Notes: a model not told the origin generated them from the sequence alone. Counted from the stretch's first letter, positions 17,163 through 26,025 are shown. The stretch is DNA of 64,000 nt from JASGDN01 sp049841275 (GCA_049841275.1 JASGDN010000009.1:6942-70941), one strand, 5' to 3'. Numbers and translations: made by a program.

Positions 17163-18686
17163 TCACCCACCCTGGTTCGGCGGCACGAGGCCGAATGCCG
17201 CGAGGAAGGCGTCGATGGCGGTGACGGCCTGCGGGGAGAACGGCAGGTTCGGGTTCGCGTAGTCCGCCGATGGATTCGGTGTTCCTTCCACGATCCGCAA
17301 GGCGTGGTTTGCATCTGGCAGCGAGATGAATGTGGCCGAGGTATTGCCTGCGTCTGCGAACCCGCCCATCAGATGCTCCACCTGCGCCTGGGTAACTTGT
17401 GAATCCTTCTCGCCGCGTAGGACAAGCACCGGCAGAGCCTTCGGGAGCGATGCCGCGACTGCGGCGGGATCGACCTTGTCCGCCTGTGCGAGGAAGGATG
17501 CGTTGGCCGGTGTGAAGAGTTGGGCCAGTTCCGGGGTCGCGATCTTCTCTGGCAGGGTTCCTGTCGTGCGCAGGCTTTCGACGATGCCCTTCAGCTCGGT
17601 TTCGAGCGCGTCGGCCTGATCCTGTGTCAGCTGCCCGGCGGCAACGGCGGCGGCGATGTTGGCTTCCAGTTGTTCCTGCAGCAGGTCGAGATATTGGATG
17701 GAAAGCGGCGCGACGAGGATCAGTCCGGCGGGTGGTGTGCCTGCCTTCACCATCTCCTGCGCCAGCACGAGCGCGAAGAGCGCACCCTCGCTGTGCCCGA
17801 CGATGACGAGACGTGTGGGATCGACGCCGGACTGCTTTGCAAGGAAGGCCGCGGCGTCCTTCGCCTCCTCCATGAAGAGGGTGAAGTCGATTCCGGCACC
17901 GTCCGTGTGTGTGCCAAGACCGGTCTTGCCCGAACCGAGCTTGTCATAGCGCAGGGAGGGAATGCCGGCCTCGGCCAGCGTGACCGCGAGGTTGCGGTTG
18001 GTGCCCAGCGGGAGATTTCCGCTGTCGCCGTTGCGGTCGGTGGGGCCGCTGCCGGAGATGATGAGCGCGGCCGGACGCGAAGAGCCGGCGCTCATGCCTT
18101 CCGGAGCCATGAGCGATCCGTAGAGGGTGTCCTTCCCGCTGGTGAAGGAGACCTCGGTATCGGCGATGTTGCCGGGAAGGGTGACGGCTGGCGATGCCGC
18201 CGGCGAGGCTGCCGGGTGTTGCGCAGGCTGGATGAGGAAGCCGGTGAGGAGCTTGCTGTCCGGATCCATCGTCAGCATGACATCCATACGGAAGCCATCG
18301 GGACCGGCGATGGTGAAGCGGGCATTGGTGGCGGGGGTGTCCTTCGAGAGGACGAGCGAATCCGGTTCCAGCGTGAACGGGCCGTATTGCTGCTGGACCT
18401 GCACGAGGGCAGCGGCGAGTTGCTGTGCGGGAACCTGTGCGAGCAACGATGGATCGCAGTGTGCCTCGATCTCGCTTGCAGCGAGCAGTGCGTCACCCGT
18501 CTGCAAGGCTCGCCATGCCCAGGCGGCGTGCCTGCCTATCGGGGTGTCCGGGAAGGGGGATGCCGCTGGCGACGCCTCGGGTGTGGTTTCCGGCGTCTGC
18601 GCAAGGGTGGGAATGAGAAGTCCGAGTGTGATGGTACTGGCGAGCGTCATGGCGGTCAGTATGCGAGGCAGGCGACCGAGCCTCAT
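17163..18686 (-). CDS. Secreted alpha/beta hydrolase with an N-terminal module
   Basis: This 507-aa protein has a signal peptide (hydrophobic stretch about residues 10-28) and an ASPAASP linker. Next is a module of about 110 residues (LLAQVPAQQLAAALVQVQQQ then a beta-rich part), a second ASPAASP linker, and an alpha/beta hydrolase domain. That domain shows ISGSGPTDRNG (oxyanion region), GHSEGALFAL (Ser nucleophile elbow), LRGEKDSQV (acid) and DANHAL (His). It is probably an extracytoplasmic esterase. The module recurs twice in the next protein upstream (18818-19732). The start at 18686 follows AAAGGAT; an ATG 30 nt upstream has no SD. Confidence 0.85.
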   Translation of the reverse strand: MRLGRLPRILTAMTLASTITLGLLIPTLAQTPETTPEASPAASPFPDTPIGRHAAWAWRALQTGDALLAASEIEAHCDPSLLAQVPAQQLAAALVQVQQQYGPFTLEPDSLVLSKDTPATNARFTIAGPDGFRMDVMLTMDPDSKLLTGFLIQPAQHPAASPAASPAVTLPGNIADTEVSFTSGKDTLYGSLMAPEGMSAGSSRPAALIISGSGPTDRNGDSGNLPLGTNRNLAVTLAEAGIPSLRYDKLGSGKTGLGTHTDGAGIDFTLFMEEAKDAAAFLAKQSGVDPTRLVIVGHSEGALFALVLAQEMVKAGTPPAGLILVAPLSIQYLDLLQEQLEANIAAAVAAGQLTQDQADALETELKGIVESLRTTGTLPEKIATPELAQLFTPANASFLAQADKVDPAAVAASLPKALPVLVLRGEKDSQVTQAQVEHLMGGFADAGNTSATFISLPDANHALRIVEGTPNPSADYANPNLPFSPQAVTAIDAFLAAFGLVPPNQGG

Positions 18687-18763
18687 GGGAGAGATCCTTT
18701 CCGCGAGGAACGACATCGTGGCATCGCAGTAGCATCATTCGCGCCATCTCGCGGACACGAAGC

Positions 18764-18793
18764 GGGGAGACCGCCTGGATGGGCGGTCTCCCC
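18764..18793. terminator. Hairpin terminator after the two-module secreted protein
   Basis: GGGGAGACCGCC (18764-18775) pairs perfectly with GGCGGTCTCCCC (18782-18793) around a 6-nt loop. It lies 25 nt downstream of the stop at 18818 on the minus strand. No T-tract follows. Confidence 0.6.
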
Positions 18794-18817
18794 GATCATC
18801 GCACGATACGGTCGCGA

Positions 18818-19732
18818 TCAGGCGCCGACGAAGAGGGGATCGATCGTGAAGCCGCGGATCAGACCGCTCTCGATGTCGATCGTGATGCCGGCCTGGAACT
18901 CGCTGCCGTTCGCCGCCTGCAGGACGAAGCCACTGGTGGAGGGCGGGTAGTCCATCGTCGTGATGATCAGGTTGTCCTTCACCGATACCGGGGCGCTGGC
19001 CCGCACGAGTTCGATCCGCGCGATGATGTCCGCAGCCGATGTCTCGGCGAGGACCTCCGGCGTGAAGCGTGCTGCGATGTCGGCCTCGGTAATCGGGGCT
19101 GTTCCGTTCACGGTATCCAGCAGCCACTGGATCTGTTGGCCCAGTGCACCCTGGGGCAGCATGAGTCCGGATTCCGGCGATGCCGCCGGGGATGCTTCCG
19201 GCGACGCCACGGGGGAGGCCGCTGAGGCGGCCGCTGGCATCACCGGATTTTCGAAGAAGATCCCGTTGATCAGCCCGGAGTCACGATCGATGGAGAGGCT
19301 GGTCGGCAGTTCGATGCCGTCCTTGCCCACCAGGACGAAGCGTGCCGTGGTGGCCGGAAGATCGCGCGTGGTGAGGATGGACCCCGGCTTCACGTGGACG
19401 GGGCCGATTTCGCCACGGATCTGGGCCAGGATCTGCTGCATCTGGTCGGCAGGAACCTGCGCGAGGACCTCCGGCGTGAAGACAGCGGTCAGGTCGACCG
19501 TCGCCGCGTCCCCGGCTGGCATGTTCAGGTAGTCGACCAGCCACTGGATCTGCGTGCCGAGCGGTCCGTCCGGCAGGCCGTCGATGGTCGTCGACGTGGA
19601 TGGCGTGGCGGATGTGTCGGGCGAGGGCGTTCCCTGGGCACTAGCCCACTGGGGCGTGGCGAACCCGAAGAGCGTGCAAGCCGTGAGCAGGATGGCGAAC
19701 CCTGCGCGTAAGGCGGAATGGTGTGATTGCAA
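18818..19732 (-). CDS. Secreted protein with two copies of the hydrolase-associated module
   Basis: This 304-aa protein has a signal peptide (FAILLTACTLFGFATPQWASA) and two homologous modules of about 105 residues joined by an ASPVASPEASPAASP linker. Each module reads GxQIQWLxDxxN, FTPEVLA, a Q/A-rich helix, then DLPATTARFVLVG-type strands. The same module precedes the hydrolase domain in the next gene. The fold resembles the N-terminal domain found before serine hydrolases such as ORF12 of clavulanate clusters, but that link is tentative. The TTG start has GGAGG 5 nt upstream. No catalytic motif is visible, so a binding role is possible. Confidence 0.7.
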   Translation of the reverse strand: MQSHHSALRAGFAILLTACTLFGFATPQWASAQGTPSPDTSATPSTSTTIDGLPDGPLGTQIQWLVDYLNMPAGDAATVDLTAVFTPEVLAQVPADQMQQILAQIRGEIGPVHVKPGSILTTRDLPATTARFVLVGKDGIELPTSLSIDRDSGLINGIFFENPVMPAAASAASPVASPEASPAASPESGLMLPQGALGQQIQWLLDTVNGTAPITEADIAARFTPEVLAETSAADIIARIELVRASAPVSVKDNLIITTMDYPPSTSGFVLQAANGSEFQAGITIDIESGLIRGFTIDPLFVGA

Positions 19733-19833
19733 GGGCGCCTCCGTTCGGCGGGTAATGAGCGGGACCGGAACGCTGTCGTTCCTGTCTATCATACGGAACG
19801 TCTGGAGAGGGGATGGTGCTCCGTCACGCCGGA

Positions 19834-20469
19834 CTAATCCTCGGACCAACCGGCGGCCAGGAATTCCGCCCGTGTCTGCACCATCACGTATTCGTCGCCG
19901 GTGTTCTCCGGATGGTTCTCGTCGACGACCGGAACCGTCTTCAGCCAGCGAAACCCCGCCCGTTCGTAGGTCTTCATTGCACGATGATTGCCCGGTTCCG
20001 GCGCGATGATCGCGGCGCGTGCGTTCATTTCGCCGAAGACGATCTGGCGGTGAAACGCGACGAGAACCGGCGTGCCCCATCCACGGTTCCGGAAGCGGGG
20101 TTCGCCGATGAAGAGGTCGGTGCCAGTGGTCTCTGCATCGAACGGCGCAGGCAGCGCGAGCTGGCGAGCGTAGTCCGGCTCGTCGGCCAGCCAGTAGCAC
20201 TGGATGTACCCGGCGTCCTGCCCGTCGATGCGGATGATGAAGCCGCGCGTGGTGTCGGTGCCGGCGATGCGCGCGGCGTAGCGGGCCTGGATGTTCGCCA
20301 GGGTTGGATCGCCCTCGCCGTACCAGGGGGAGACATCGGGATCGGCCAGCCAGCGCAGCATCTGGCGGGGATCGTCATCCTGCAGTGGGCGAAACGCGAT
20401 TCGGCCGATCGCATCGACGATCGACGGTGCGTGGGCGGAAGATTCGTCCGCGACCCCTTTGTTCGGCAT
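19834..20469 (-). CDS. GNAT acetyltransferase, AAC(6')-like
   Basis: This 211-aa GNAT protein carries FRPLQDDDPRQMLRWLADPDV at the N-terminus, GTDLFIGEPRFRNRGWGTPV as the acetyl-CoA-binding segment and NHRAMKTYERAGFRWLKT at the C-terminus. This pattern is that of aminoglycoside 6'-N-acetyltransferases and the related siderophore-lysine acylases. A substrate cannot be assigned, so resistance should not be assumed. AGGAGG lies 5 nt before the ATG. It is unrelated in sequence to the five double-GNAT paralogues. Confidence 0.8.
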   Translation of the reverse strand: MPNKGVADESSAHAPSIVDAIGRIAFRPLQDDDPRQMLRWLADPDVSPWYGEGDPTLANIQARYAARIAGTDTTRGFIIRIDGQDAGYIQCYWLADEPDYARQLALPAPFDAETTGTDLFIGEPRFRNRGWGTPVLVAFHRQIVFGEMNARAAIIAPEPGNHRAMKTYERAGFRWLKTVPVVDENHPENTGDEYVMVQTRAEFLAAGWSED

Positions 20470-20570
20470 GGATACCTCCTGGCTGCGGTAGGATGCAGGG
20501 AGACGTTGCCTGCCACAGGCGTCGCGATTCGGATGCCATCGCGTCCGCTCGGGAAGGATATGCTCGGTTC

Positions 20571-21701
20571 ATGATCGCATCGTCGTCCGCCGTGTCCATC
20601 CGTCATCTGGCCAAGCAGTTCGGGGGGACCCGCGCGCTGGACGATGTCTCGCTCGAGATTGGGCGCGGGCAGTTCGTGACCGTGCTCGGACCGTCCGGCT
20701 GCGGGAAGACGACGCTGCTGAGATCGATCGCCGGATTCGTGGTGCCGGACGCCGGGGAGGTCGCGATCGATGGCGTGGCGATGAACGGCTGGCCGCCGTA
20801 TCGTCGGCCGACTGCCCTGGTCTTCCAGAATTACGCGCTTTTTCCTCATCTCTCCGTCGCCGGGAATGTCGCGTTCGGCTTGCGGGAACGTTCGCGGCCG
20901 GAGCGCCTGGCGAAGGCTGCCATTGCCGAATGGGTGGAACATGCCCTGAGCCTGGTCGAACTGGGGGGAATGGGACCCCGGCGGATCTCGGCGCTGTCCG
21001 GCGGGCAGCAACAGCGGGTGGCGCTGGCGCGGGCGCTCGTGTTGCAGCCGACCATCCTGTTGCTGGACGAGCCGCTGGGTGCGCTCGACGTGTTGCTGCG
21101 GCGGCAGATGCAGGGCATGTTGAAACACCTGCAGCGGCAGACGGGTATCACGTTCCTGGCAGTGACGCACGATCAGGAGGAAGCGCTGACGATGTCCGAC
21201 CGGATCGTGGTGATGCACGATGGCCGGATCGAGCAGGACGGCGCGCCGGAGGAGGTCTTCGCGCGGCCGCGAACGCGCTTTGTCGCCGAGTTCATGGGCG
21301 ATGGCCGCCGTAACCTCTTCCCGGTGGAACGCCTGCCGGATGGGACGATGCTTGCCGGCGGGTTGCCCCTCGCCGCGTCGGATCCGGAGGACGACGGCCA
21401 GGTCTGGGCGATGGTGCAACCGTCGCGGCTGCACCTTGTCCCGTCGGGGACGGAAGAGACGATCCCTGCCGGGATGTGTCAGTGGGAGACACGTGTTGCT
21501 GACATGACCTATCGTGGGGCGACGGTATCCGTCGAGACGGCGACCCCGTCCGGCACCCGCGCGATCGCCGACCTCGACGCGGCAGACGTGGCGAGCATCC
21601 GGGCGGCGGATCCGGTGATGGCCTGGTTCGATCCTGCCGATGTCACGTTCGTGCCCGATTCCGTCCCGACATCTGATCCCGAAAGGCTCGGCCTCCGATG
21701 A
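20571..21701 (+). CDS. ABC transporter ATP-binding protein (PotA/AfuC-like)
   Basis: This 376-aa ATPase has Walker A GPSGCGKTT, a Q-loop FQNYALFPHL, the signature LSGGQQQRVALARAL, Walker B LLLDEPLGAL and the switch His in VTHDQEEA. A C-terminal extension of about 130 residues is of the TOBE regulatory type seen in spermidine, iron and molybdate importers. No permease or binding protein is adjacent. Its stop overlaps the start of the CinA-family gene (ATGA), so the two are translationally coupled, which is unusual company for an importer ATPase. Confidence 0.88.
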   Translation: MIASSSAVSIRHLAKQFGGTRALDDVSLEIGRGQFVTVLGPSGCGKTTLLRSIAGFVVPDAGEVAIDGVAMNGWPPYRRPTALVFQNYALFPHLSVAGNVAFGLRERSRPERLAKAAIAEWVEHALSLVELGGMGPRRISALSGGQQQRVALARALVLQPTILLLDEPLGALDVLLRRQMQGMLKHLQRQTGITFLAVTHDQEEALTMSDRIVVMHDGRIEQDGAPEEVFARPRTRFVAEFMGDGRRNLFPVERLPDGTMLAGGLPLAASDPEDDGQVWAMVQPSRLHLVPSGTEETIPAGMCQWETRVADMTYRGATVSVETATPSGTRAIADLDAADVASIRAADPVMAWFDPADVTFVPDSVPTSDPERLGLR

Positions 21702-22225
21702 CGACAGCTTCACCGACGCTGGAAGAACGGCTCTTCGTCCTGCTGGGCGCGCAGGACGCGGTCACGGTCGGGACGGCGGAATCCTGTACCGGCGGGAATG
21801 TGGCTCACCACATCACGCGGGTTGCCGGAAGTTCTGCCTATTTCCTGGGAGGCATCGTCTCCTACGCGAATGCGGTGAAACATGGCGTGCTCGGCGTGCC
21901 GGAGGATGTGCTGCGCAATCCCGGTGCGGTAAGCGAGCCTTGCGCTCGCGCGATGGCGGAGGGCGCCCGCCGGGTGCTGGGGACGACGCTGGCCGTGGCG
22001 ACGACGGGGATCGCCGGGCCGGGTGGGGCGACGCCGTTCAAGCCGGTTGGCCTGGTCTACATCGCGATCGCGGGTGAGGGCCTGGAGACGCGCGTGGAAG
22101 AGCACCGCTTCCCCGGCGGCCGGGAGGCGGTGATCGCTGCCAGCACGACACGTGCGCTGGAATTGCTGGTCGATGCCGCCGAACGCCTGCTCGCGGACGC
22201 AACGGGAGATCTGAGCCTCGCGTGA
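21698..22225 (+). CDS. pncC: Nicotinamide-nucleotide amidohydrolase (CinA C-terminal/PncC family)
   Basis: This 175-aa protein matches the stand-alone CinA C-terminal domain, which deamidates NMN to nicotinate mononucleotide. Visible motifs are VGTAESCTGGNVAHHIT with the nucleophilic Ser, FLGGIVSYANAVKHGVLGV and ATTGIAGPGGATPFKPVGLV. The length is typical of PncC alone, without the N-terminal molybdopterin-like domain. It is coupled to the upstream ABC ATPase by a 4-nt overlap. Confidence 0.9.
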   Translation: MTTASPTLEERLFVLLGAQDAVTVGTAESCTGGNVAHHITRVAGSSAYFLGGIVSYANAVKHGVLGVPEDVLRNPGAVSEPCARAMAEGARRVLGTTLAVATTGIAGPGGATPFKPVGLVYIAIAGEGLETRVEEHRFPGGREAVIAASTTRALELLVDAAERLLADATGDLSLA

Positions 22226-22311
22226 TCGACAAAGCCCTGCCGGACGTACGCGATGCCGGTCGGAACGCGGTCGTGCAGAGGGCGGGCACAAGGTCTCGCC
22301 GATCTCCGCGA

Positions 22312-23904
22312 TCAGCCCGGAAGCGTGATCGACTGGGCGTGGGAGAAGGCATTGGACGGGTCCCAGCGGGCCTTCACCTGCTGCAGGCGCGGATAATTGT
22401 CACCGTAGTAGAGTGCCGCCCAGCTCTCCAGGTCGACATCCGGGTAGTTCACGTAGCACCCGTCCATCACGCCATCCGGCAGTGGGCCGGATGCCCCGTA
22501 CATCGCCTCGTAGAACGCGCGCATCCATGCAAGGTTTGCGTCGTCGTCGGCCTCGTCGGGCCAGTAGCACTGGTATTGCAGCTTCATGATCGAGGAACGC
22601 GCACTCACGGCGGTCGCGGACGGATCGACGGCGTTCACCTTCCCGCCGTATGAATCGATCTGGACCAGACCCGCCGGATTGACGTGGCTGGGGTTGGTCA
22701 GTTGTTGCCACATCGCGTCGATCTGCGCTTCCGGGAAGACATCTGTCATGTAGGCGGACTTGTACTTGCCGCGTGACCGGGAGATCGGACCTCCTGCCTC
22801 GATCGTATCGATCCACGCCGAGGTCGTGATCTGGCTGGTGTCCTGCGGGAGGTTCAGTGCCTTCATCAGGGCAAGCAGCGGTTCCGGATCGCCGGTGTCG
22901 TCGGCGTTCAGGGCGATCAGCGAGACCTGGCCGGACGCCTGTTGCGAGGCGATGAGGATCGAGAAGAGGCCATCCCACGGATCGTCGACCGTGCCGTGCT
23001 CCTGCTGGAAGGTTCCGAAGTTGGTCACGATCTCGCCGAAGCTGGCGCGGTCCATCGTGTTCCAGTCCCAGGTCGCGGAATACGAGCCCTGTTGCTCCGG
23101 GGCCTTCGGCAGGTCGCCGAAGGAATAGGCGGTGACGATGCCGAAGTTGCCGCCCCCACCGCCGGTATGCGCCCAGAGCAGCTCCTGGACATCCGGGTCA
23201 GGATCGTCGTAGCGGGCCGTGATCGTCTCGACGGTGCCTGTGTCGGAGACGTAGACGAGGTCCACCGCGCGGAGGTAGTCGACCGTGAGGCCGTGGAGCC
23301 GGGAGAGCAGGCCGTAACCGCCTCCGGAGATATGGCCTCCCGTGCCGACCGTCGAGCAGGAGCCGCCGGGCAACGTCACACCGCCCTGATGGTAGAGTGC
23401 GAGGTAGACATCGCCGAGCATCGCGCCGCTCTGGACGACCCACCAGCCGGTCTCGCTGTCCTGCCAGACCCCGGACATCGGCGAGACGTCGATGATGACA
23501 CCATCCGGATTGTCCATGACGAAATCCTCGTAGCAGTGGCCGCCGCTGCGGACGGTGATCCGCTTGCCGTCGGTGCGGGCCTGTGCGAGGGCCTGCACGA
23601 CCTCGTCCGGGGTGGCGCAGAGGGAGACCCACGCCGGAGTGCCGACCCAGCGGGAGTTCGTGCCAACGACGAGACCGGCGTAGCGTGGGTCGTTCGGGTA
23701 GATCGCTTCCAGCGAGGGGGTGGCAATCGGACTGGAGGAGGCCGTGGCTTGCCGTGCCGAGGGTGGGACCAGGAACGGACGTGGCGCCGCCGGATTCTGC
23801 GCGAATACCTTCGAAGTGAGGAGTCCGTGAGCGACGGGCGCGACGATTGCCCCGGCGCTGGCCTTGAGGAGTGTGCGGCGGTTTCCTTGCCAGGCTCGTG
23901 CCAT
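22312..23904 (-). CDS. Tat-exported FAD-linked oxidase (BBE-like) with bicovalent flavin motif
   Basis: This 530-aa protein has a twin-arginine signal (NRRTLLKASAGAIVAPVA) and then a VAO/PCMH FAD-binding domain. His123 in RSGGHCYE and Cys183 in GGSCSTVGTGGHISGGGYG match the two residues that attach FAD through 8-alpha-histidyl and 6-S-cysteinyl bonds in berberine-bridge and carbohydrate oxidases. The C-terminus ends with a BBE-type motif (CYVNYPDVD, YYGDNYPRLQQVKARWDP). Related enzymes oxidise sugars, oligosaccharides or alkaloids with oxygen. The start at 23904 follows GAGGAG. Confidence 0.88.
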   Translation of the reverse strand: MARAWQGNRRTLLKASAGAIVAPVAHGLLTSKVFAQNPAAPRPFLVPPSARQATASSSPIATPSLEAIYPNDPRYAGLVVGTNSRWVGTPAWVSLCATPDEVVQALAQARTDGKRITVRSGGHCYEDFVMDNPDGVIIDVSPMSGVWQDSETGWWVVQSGAMLGDVYLALYHQGGVTLPGGSCSTVGTGGHISGGGYGLLSRLHGLTVDYLRAVDLVYVSDTGTVETITARYDDPDPDVQELLWAHTGGGGGNFGIVTAYSFGDLPKAPEQQGSYSATWDWNTMDRASFGEIVTNFGTFQQEHGTVDDPWDGLFSILIASQQASGQVSLIALNADDTGDPEPLLALMKALNLPQDTSQITTSAWIDTIEAGGPISRSRGKYKSAYMTDVFPEAQIDAMWQQLTNPSHVNPAGLVQIDSYGGKVNAVDPSATAVSARSSIMKLQYQCYWPDEADDDANLAWMRAFYEAMYGASGPLPDGVMDGCYVNYPDVDLESWAALYYGDNYPRLQQVKARWDPSNAFSHAQSITLPG

Positions 23905-24109
23905 CTGGTTGGTTCTCCTCGCGTGTCTGGTGGAGGCATCCATTGCGTGAACGGTCGATTGGTCCCACCCTCAGGATACGTCCGGGGCTCGCGCGGGGAT
24001 AGGGGGAAATGACGGCTACCGGGTGCCGGCGCACTTGACCGGATGCGGCACAATGGTCGTACCGCTCGCTATCCGCCGTCGTGTCGCCTGTTTCCGAAAG
24101 GCCCGTTCG

Positions 24110-24440
24110 ATGCGCGATGACGTTGCCGCTGCCGATGACACTCCGGGCCGGACGTCGCCGTGGGTGGCGTTGCTCTGGCGCTCGGGTCTGCCGCGATCAT
24201 GGGTGCGATCACGGTCTTCATGATGAATCATTCATCGCGATCGTCGGCGTGGATTCCGCACGGATTCGTGACGGCGATGCTCGTGCTCGCGGCCGGCATG
24301 GCGCTCGGCCCGCGCCAGTGGCAACAACGCGGCATCAACGTGGTTGCCTGGTTGGTGGGATCAGTCTCTGCCTCGCCCTGATGACGCTCTGGCGTGTCGG
24401 GCCAGCTGGGTTGCTGGTGTTGCTCCCGCGTGTCGAGTAA
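24110..24440 (+). pseudogene. Small membrane protein gene with two frameshifts
   Basis: An ATG with a good GAAAGG SD opens a frame that changes twice. A hydrophilic start (MRDDVAAADDTPGRTSP) is followed in the next frame by VGGVALALGSAAIMGAITVF and MLVLAAGMALGP. After another shift comes GISLCLALMTLWRVGP and the end of the protein. The rebuilt product is about 110 aa with three membrane segments. Both shifts fit 1-nt losses in short G runs (near 24160 and 24360), so a sequencing error is as likely as a true pseudogene. The family is not recognised. Confidence 0.5.
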
Positions 24441-24446
24441 GGGGCG

Positions 24447-24483
24447 AAACCCCTCCGTCATCGGTCAGATGACGGAGGGGTTT
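24447..24483. terminator. Bidirectional intrinsic terminator
   Basis: AAACCCCTCCGTCATC (24447-24462) pairs perfectly over 16 bp with 24468-24483 around a 5-nt loop, ending in TTT. It serves the small membrane gene and the convergent YhgE-type gene. Confidence 0.8.
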
Positions 24484-24499
24484 CCGAGTTCCCCCGTGG

Positions 24500-25888
24500 T
24501 CATGCAGGGGTGACGGCCGGGGTCGGTTCGGTGTGCGCCATGGCGCGCCGGTTCTGCCACCAGGCGATCGCGCCGCCCAGGATCAGCGAGGCCGTTGCGA
24601 TGATCGCCAACCCGATGACGCCCCGTGTCAGGCCTGCCGCGCCGTTCGCGTCGTAGAAGACGATTGCCCGCACGCCGTCCGTGATGTAGCGCAGCGGCAG
24701 CACCGTTCCTGCCAGCTGATAGAACTCCGGCAGCATCTCCTTCGGGAAGATCCCTCGCGCGGAGGGTGCGCCGACGAAGGTCTGGGCGAGGATTGCCAGC
24801 AACAGGCCCGGTGTCCCGAGCGCCGTCAGGAAGAGCAGCGTGAACATCGCCGAGGCAAAGATCGCCAGCATCCCGAAGACGACCAGTGGCATCACACGGT
24901 CCACCGCCATGTCGAGCAGGCCGACCGCCACCCACGCCTGCACCAGGCTGCCGATCACCGCCAGCGCCGCGCTGAGGATCGTGCGGGTGCCCCACGCCTG
25001 CAAGGGCGAGAGGGGAACCGCCGCGCCGCGCAGCATGCCGACGATCTTGCTCACCGCCGAGCGGCCCACGATCATTTCGAGCCCGAGGTAGAGGATGTCC
25101 ATGCCGACGAAGCCGGCGAGCATCAGGAGCAGGGCGTAGTAGAAGGGCGAGTTGCCTCCCGCTGTATGCGCGCCGGTCGGCTGCTGGTCGATCACGGTTG
25201 CGACCACCGGATTCGCCAGCACGGACGAGAATGCTACCGGGATCTGGGCCGAGTCGCCGCCCAGCGCCTGCACCAGTTGCGTGCGGACCTGCGCCGAGAC
25301 GGACTCGATGGCGGTGGAGGAGACACTCTTCGCGAGGTTGGTCGGGTATGCCCCGGCGGCGGGGTTCAGCAGCACGTCGATCGTTGCGGGCTGCAACTCG
25401 GCCGGTGTCGTAGAGGTCGTCGTCGCGTCGGTCGTTCCGGCGACCGGCGTGGAGGCGCTCGTGGCGGGTGTCGCGTTCGCCGTCGGGGTGGGCGTGGTCG
25501 CTGGGGTGGAGGCCGATCCGGCCTGCATCAGGGAGGCGAGTTGCTGCGAATACGTCTCCGGAATCACGATCGCGGCGTAGGCGCGGTCCTCGGCCAGCTG
25601 CCGTTCGGCGTCGGCACGGGAGTCGAGCACAGTCCAGGCGATCCGATCGCCCGTCTCCGGATTCGTCGCGGTGATGCCCTCCAGCACCTGCGTGCCGAAG
25701 TTCATCGCCTGGCCGTCGATAGTGACGCCCTTGTCCTCGTTCACGATGAGGAACGGTGCGTCGTGGGTGTGGGATTCGGGGCTGAGGAAGGCGCCCATGT
25801 ACCCAAGCGTCATCAGGCCGGCCATCAGGATGGTGGCGATCAGTTGCGCCCAGGTCATCGGATTGCGGAAGACCGTGCGGAGATTCAT
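24500..25888 (-). CDS. YhgE/Pip-type ABC-2-like membrane protein
   Basis: This 462-aa protein has one N-terminal transmembrane segment (LIATILMAGLMTLGYMGAF), then a large extracytoplasmic domain that begins with APFLIVNEDKG and includes a long Thr/Ala/Pro linker. Five or six transmembrane segments follow. The plan is that of YhgE/Pip and the ABC-2 permease superfamily, which lack an own ATPase and include phage-infection and toxin-secretion proteins. The divergent TetR gene and the operators between them suggest drug- or lipid-responsive control. Confidence 0.8.
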   Translation of the reverse strand: MNLRTVFRNPMTWAQLIATILMAGLMTLGYMGAFLSPESHTHDAPFLIVNEDKGVTIDGQAMNFGTQVLEGITATNPETGDRIAWTVLDSRADAERQLAEDRAYAAIVIPETYSQQLASLMQAGSASTPATTPTPTANATPATSASTPVAGTTDATTTSTTPAELQPATIDVLLNPAAGAYPTNLAKSVSSTAIESVSAQVRTQLVQALGGDSAQIPVAFSSVLANPVVATVIDQQPTGAHTAGGNSPFYYALLLMLAGFVGMDILYLGLEMIVGRSAVSKIVGMLRGAAVPLSPLQAWGTRTILSAALAVIGSLVQAWVAVGLLDMAVDRVMPLVVFGMLAIFASAMFTLLFLTALGTPGLLLAILAQTFVGAPSARGIFPKEMLPEFYQLAGTVLPLRYITDGVRAIVFYDANGAAGLTRGVIGLAIIATASLILGGAIAWWQNRRAMAHTEPTPAVTPA

Positions 25889-25969
25889 CGTGATCGTGGC
25901 TCCTCGTCGTTTTGGCGGCCGGCGGCATCCTGGCGTCGGTTCCGTGGCGATCGTCTCTCTGGCCGTATC

Positions 25970-25987
25970 ATTGAACGACCGTTCAAT
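25970..25987. promoter_or_regulatory. TetR operator, perfect inverted repeat
   Basis: ATTGAACG-AC-CGTTCAAT is a perfect 8-bp inverted repeat with a 2-nt spacer in the divergent promoter of the TetR and YhgE-type genes. The size and form suit a TetR dimer. Confidence 0.7.
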
Positions 25988-26005
25988 ATCTCTATCCTAC
26001 ACCGT

Positions 26006-26025
26006 GTTGAACGAGTGTGCAATAC
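26006..26025. promoter_or_regulatory. Second, imperfect TetR operator
   Basis: GTTGAACGAGTGTGCAATAC repeats the left half of the first operator and has a degenerate right half. It lies 18 nt downstream of the first, between it and the TetR start. Confidence 0.5.
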
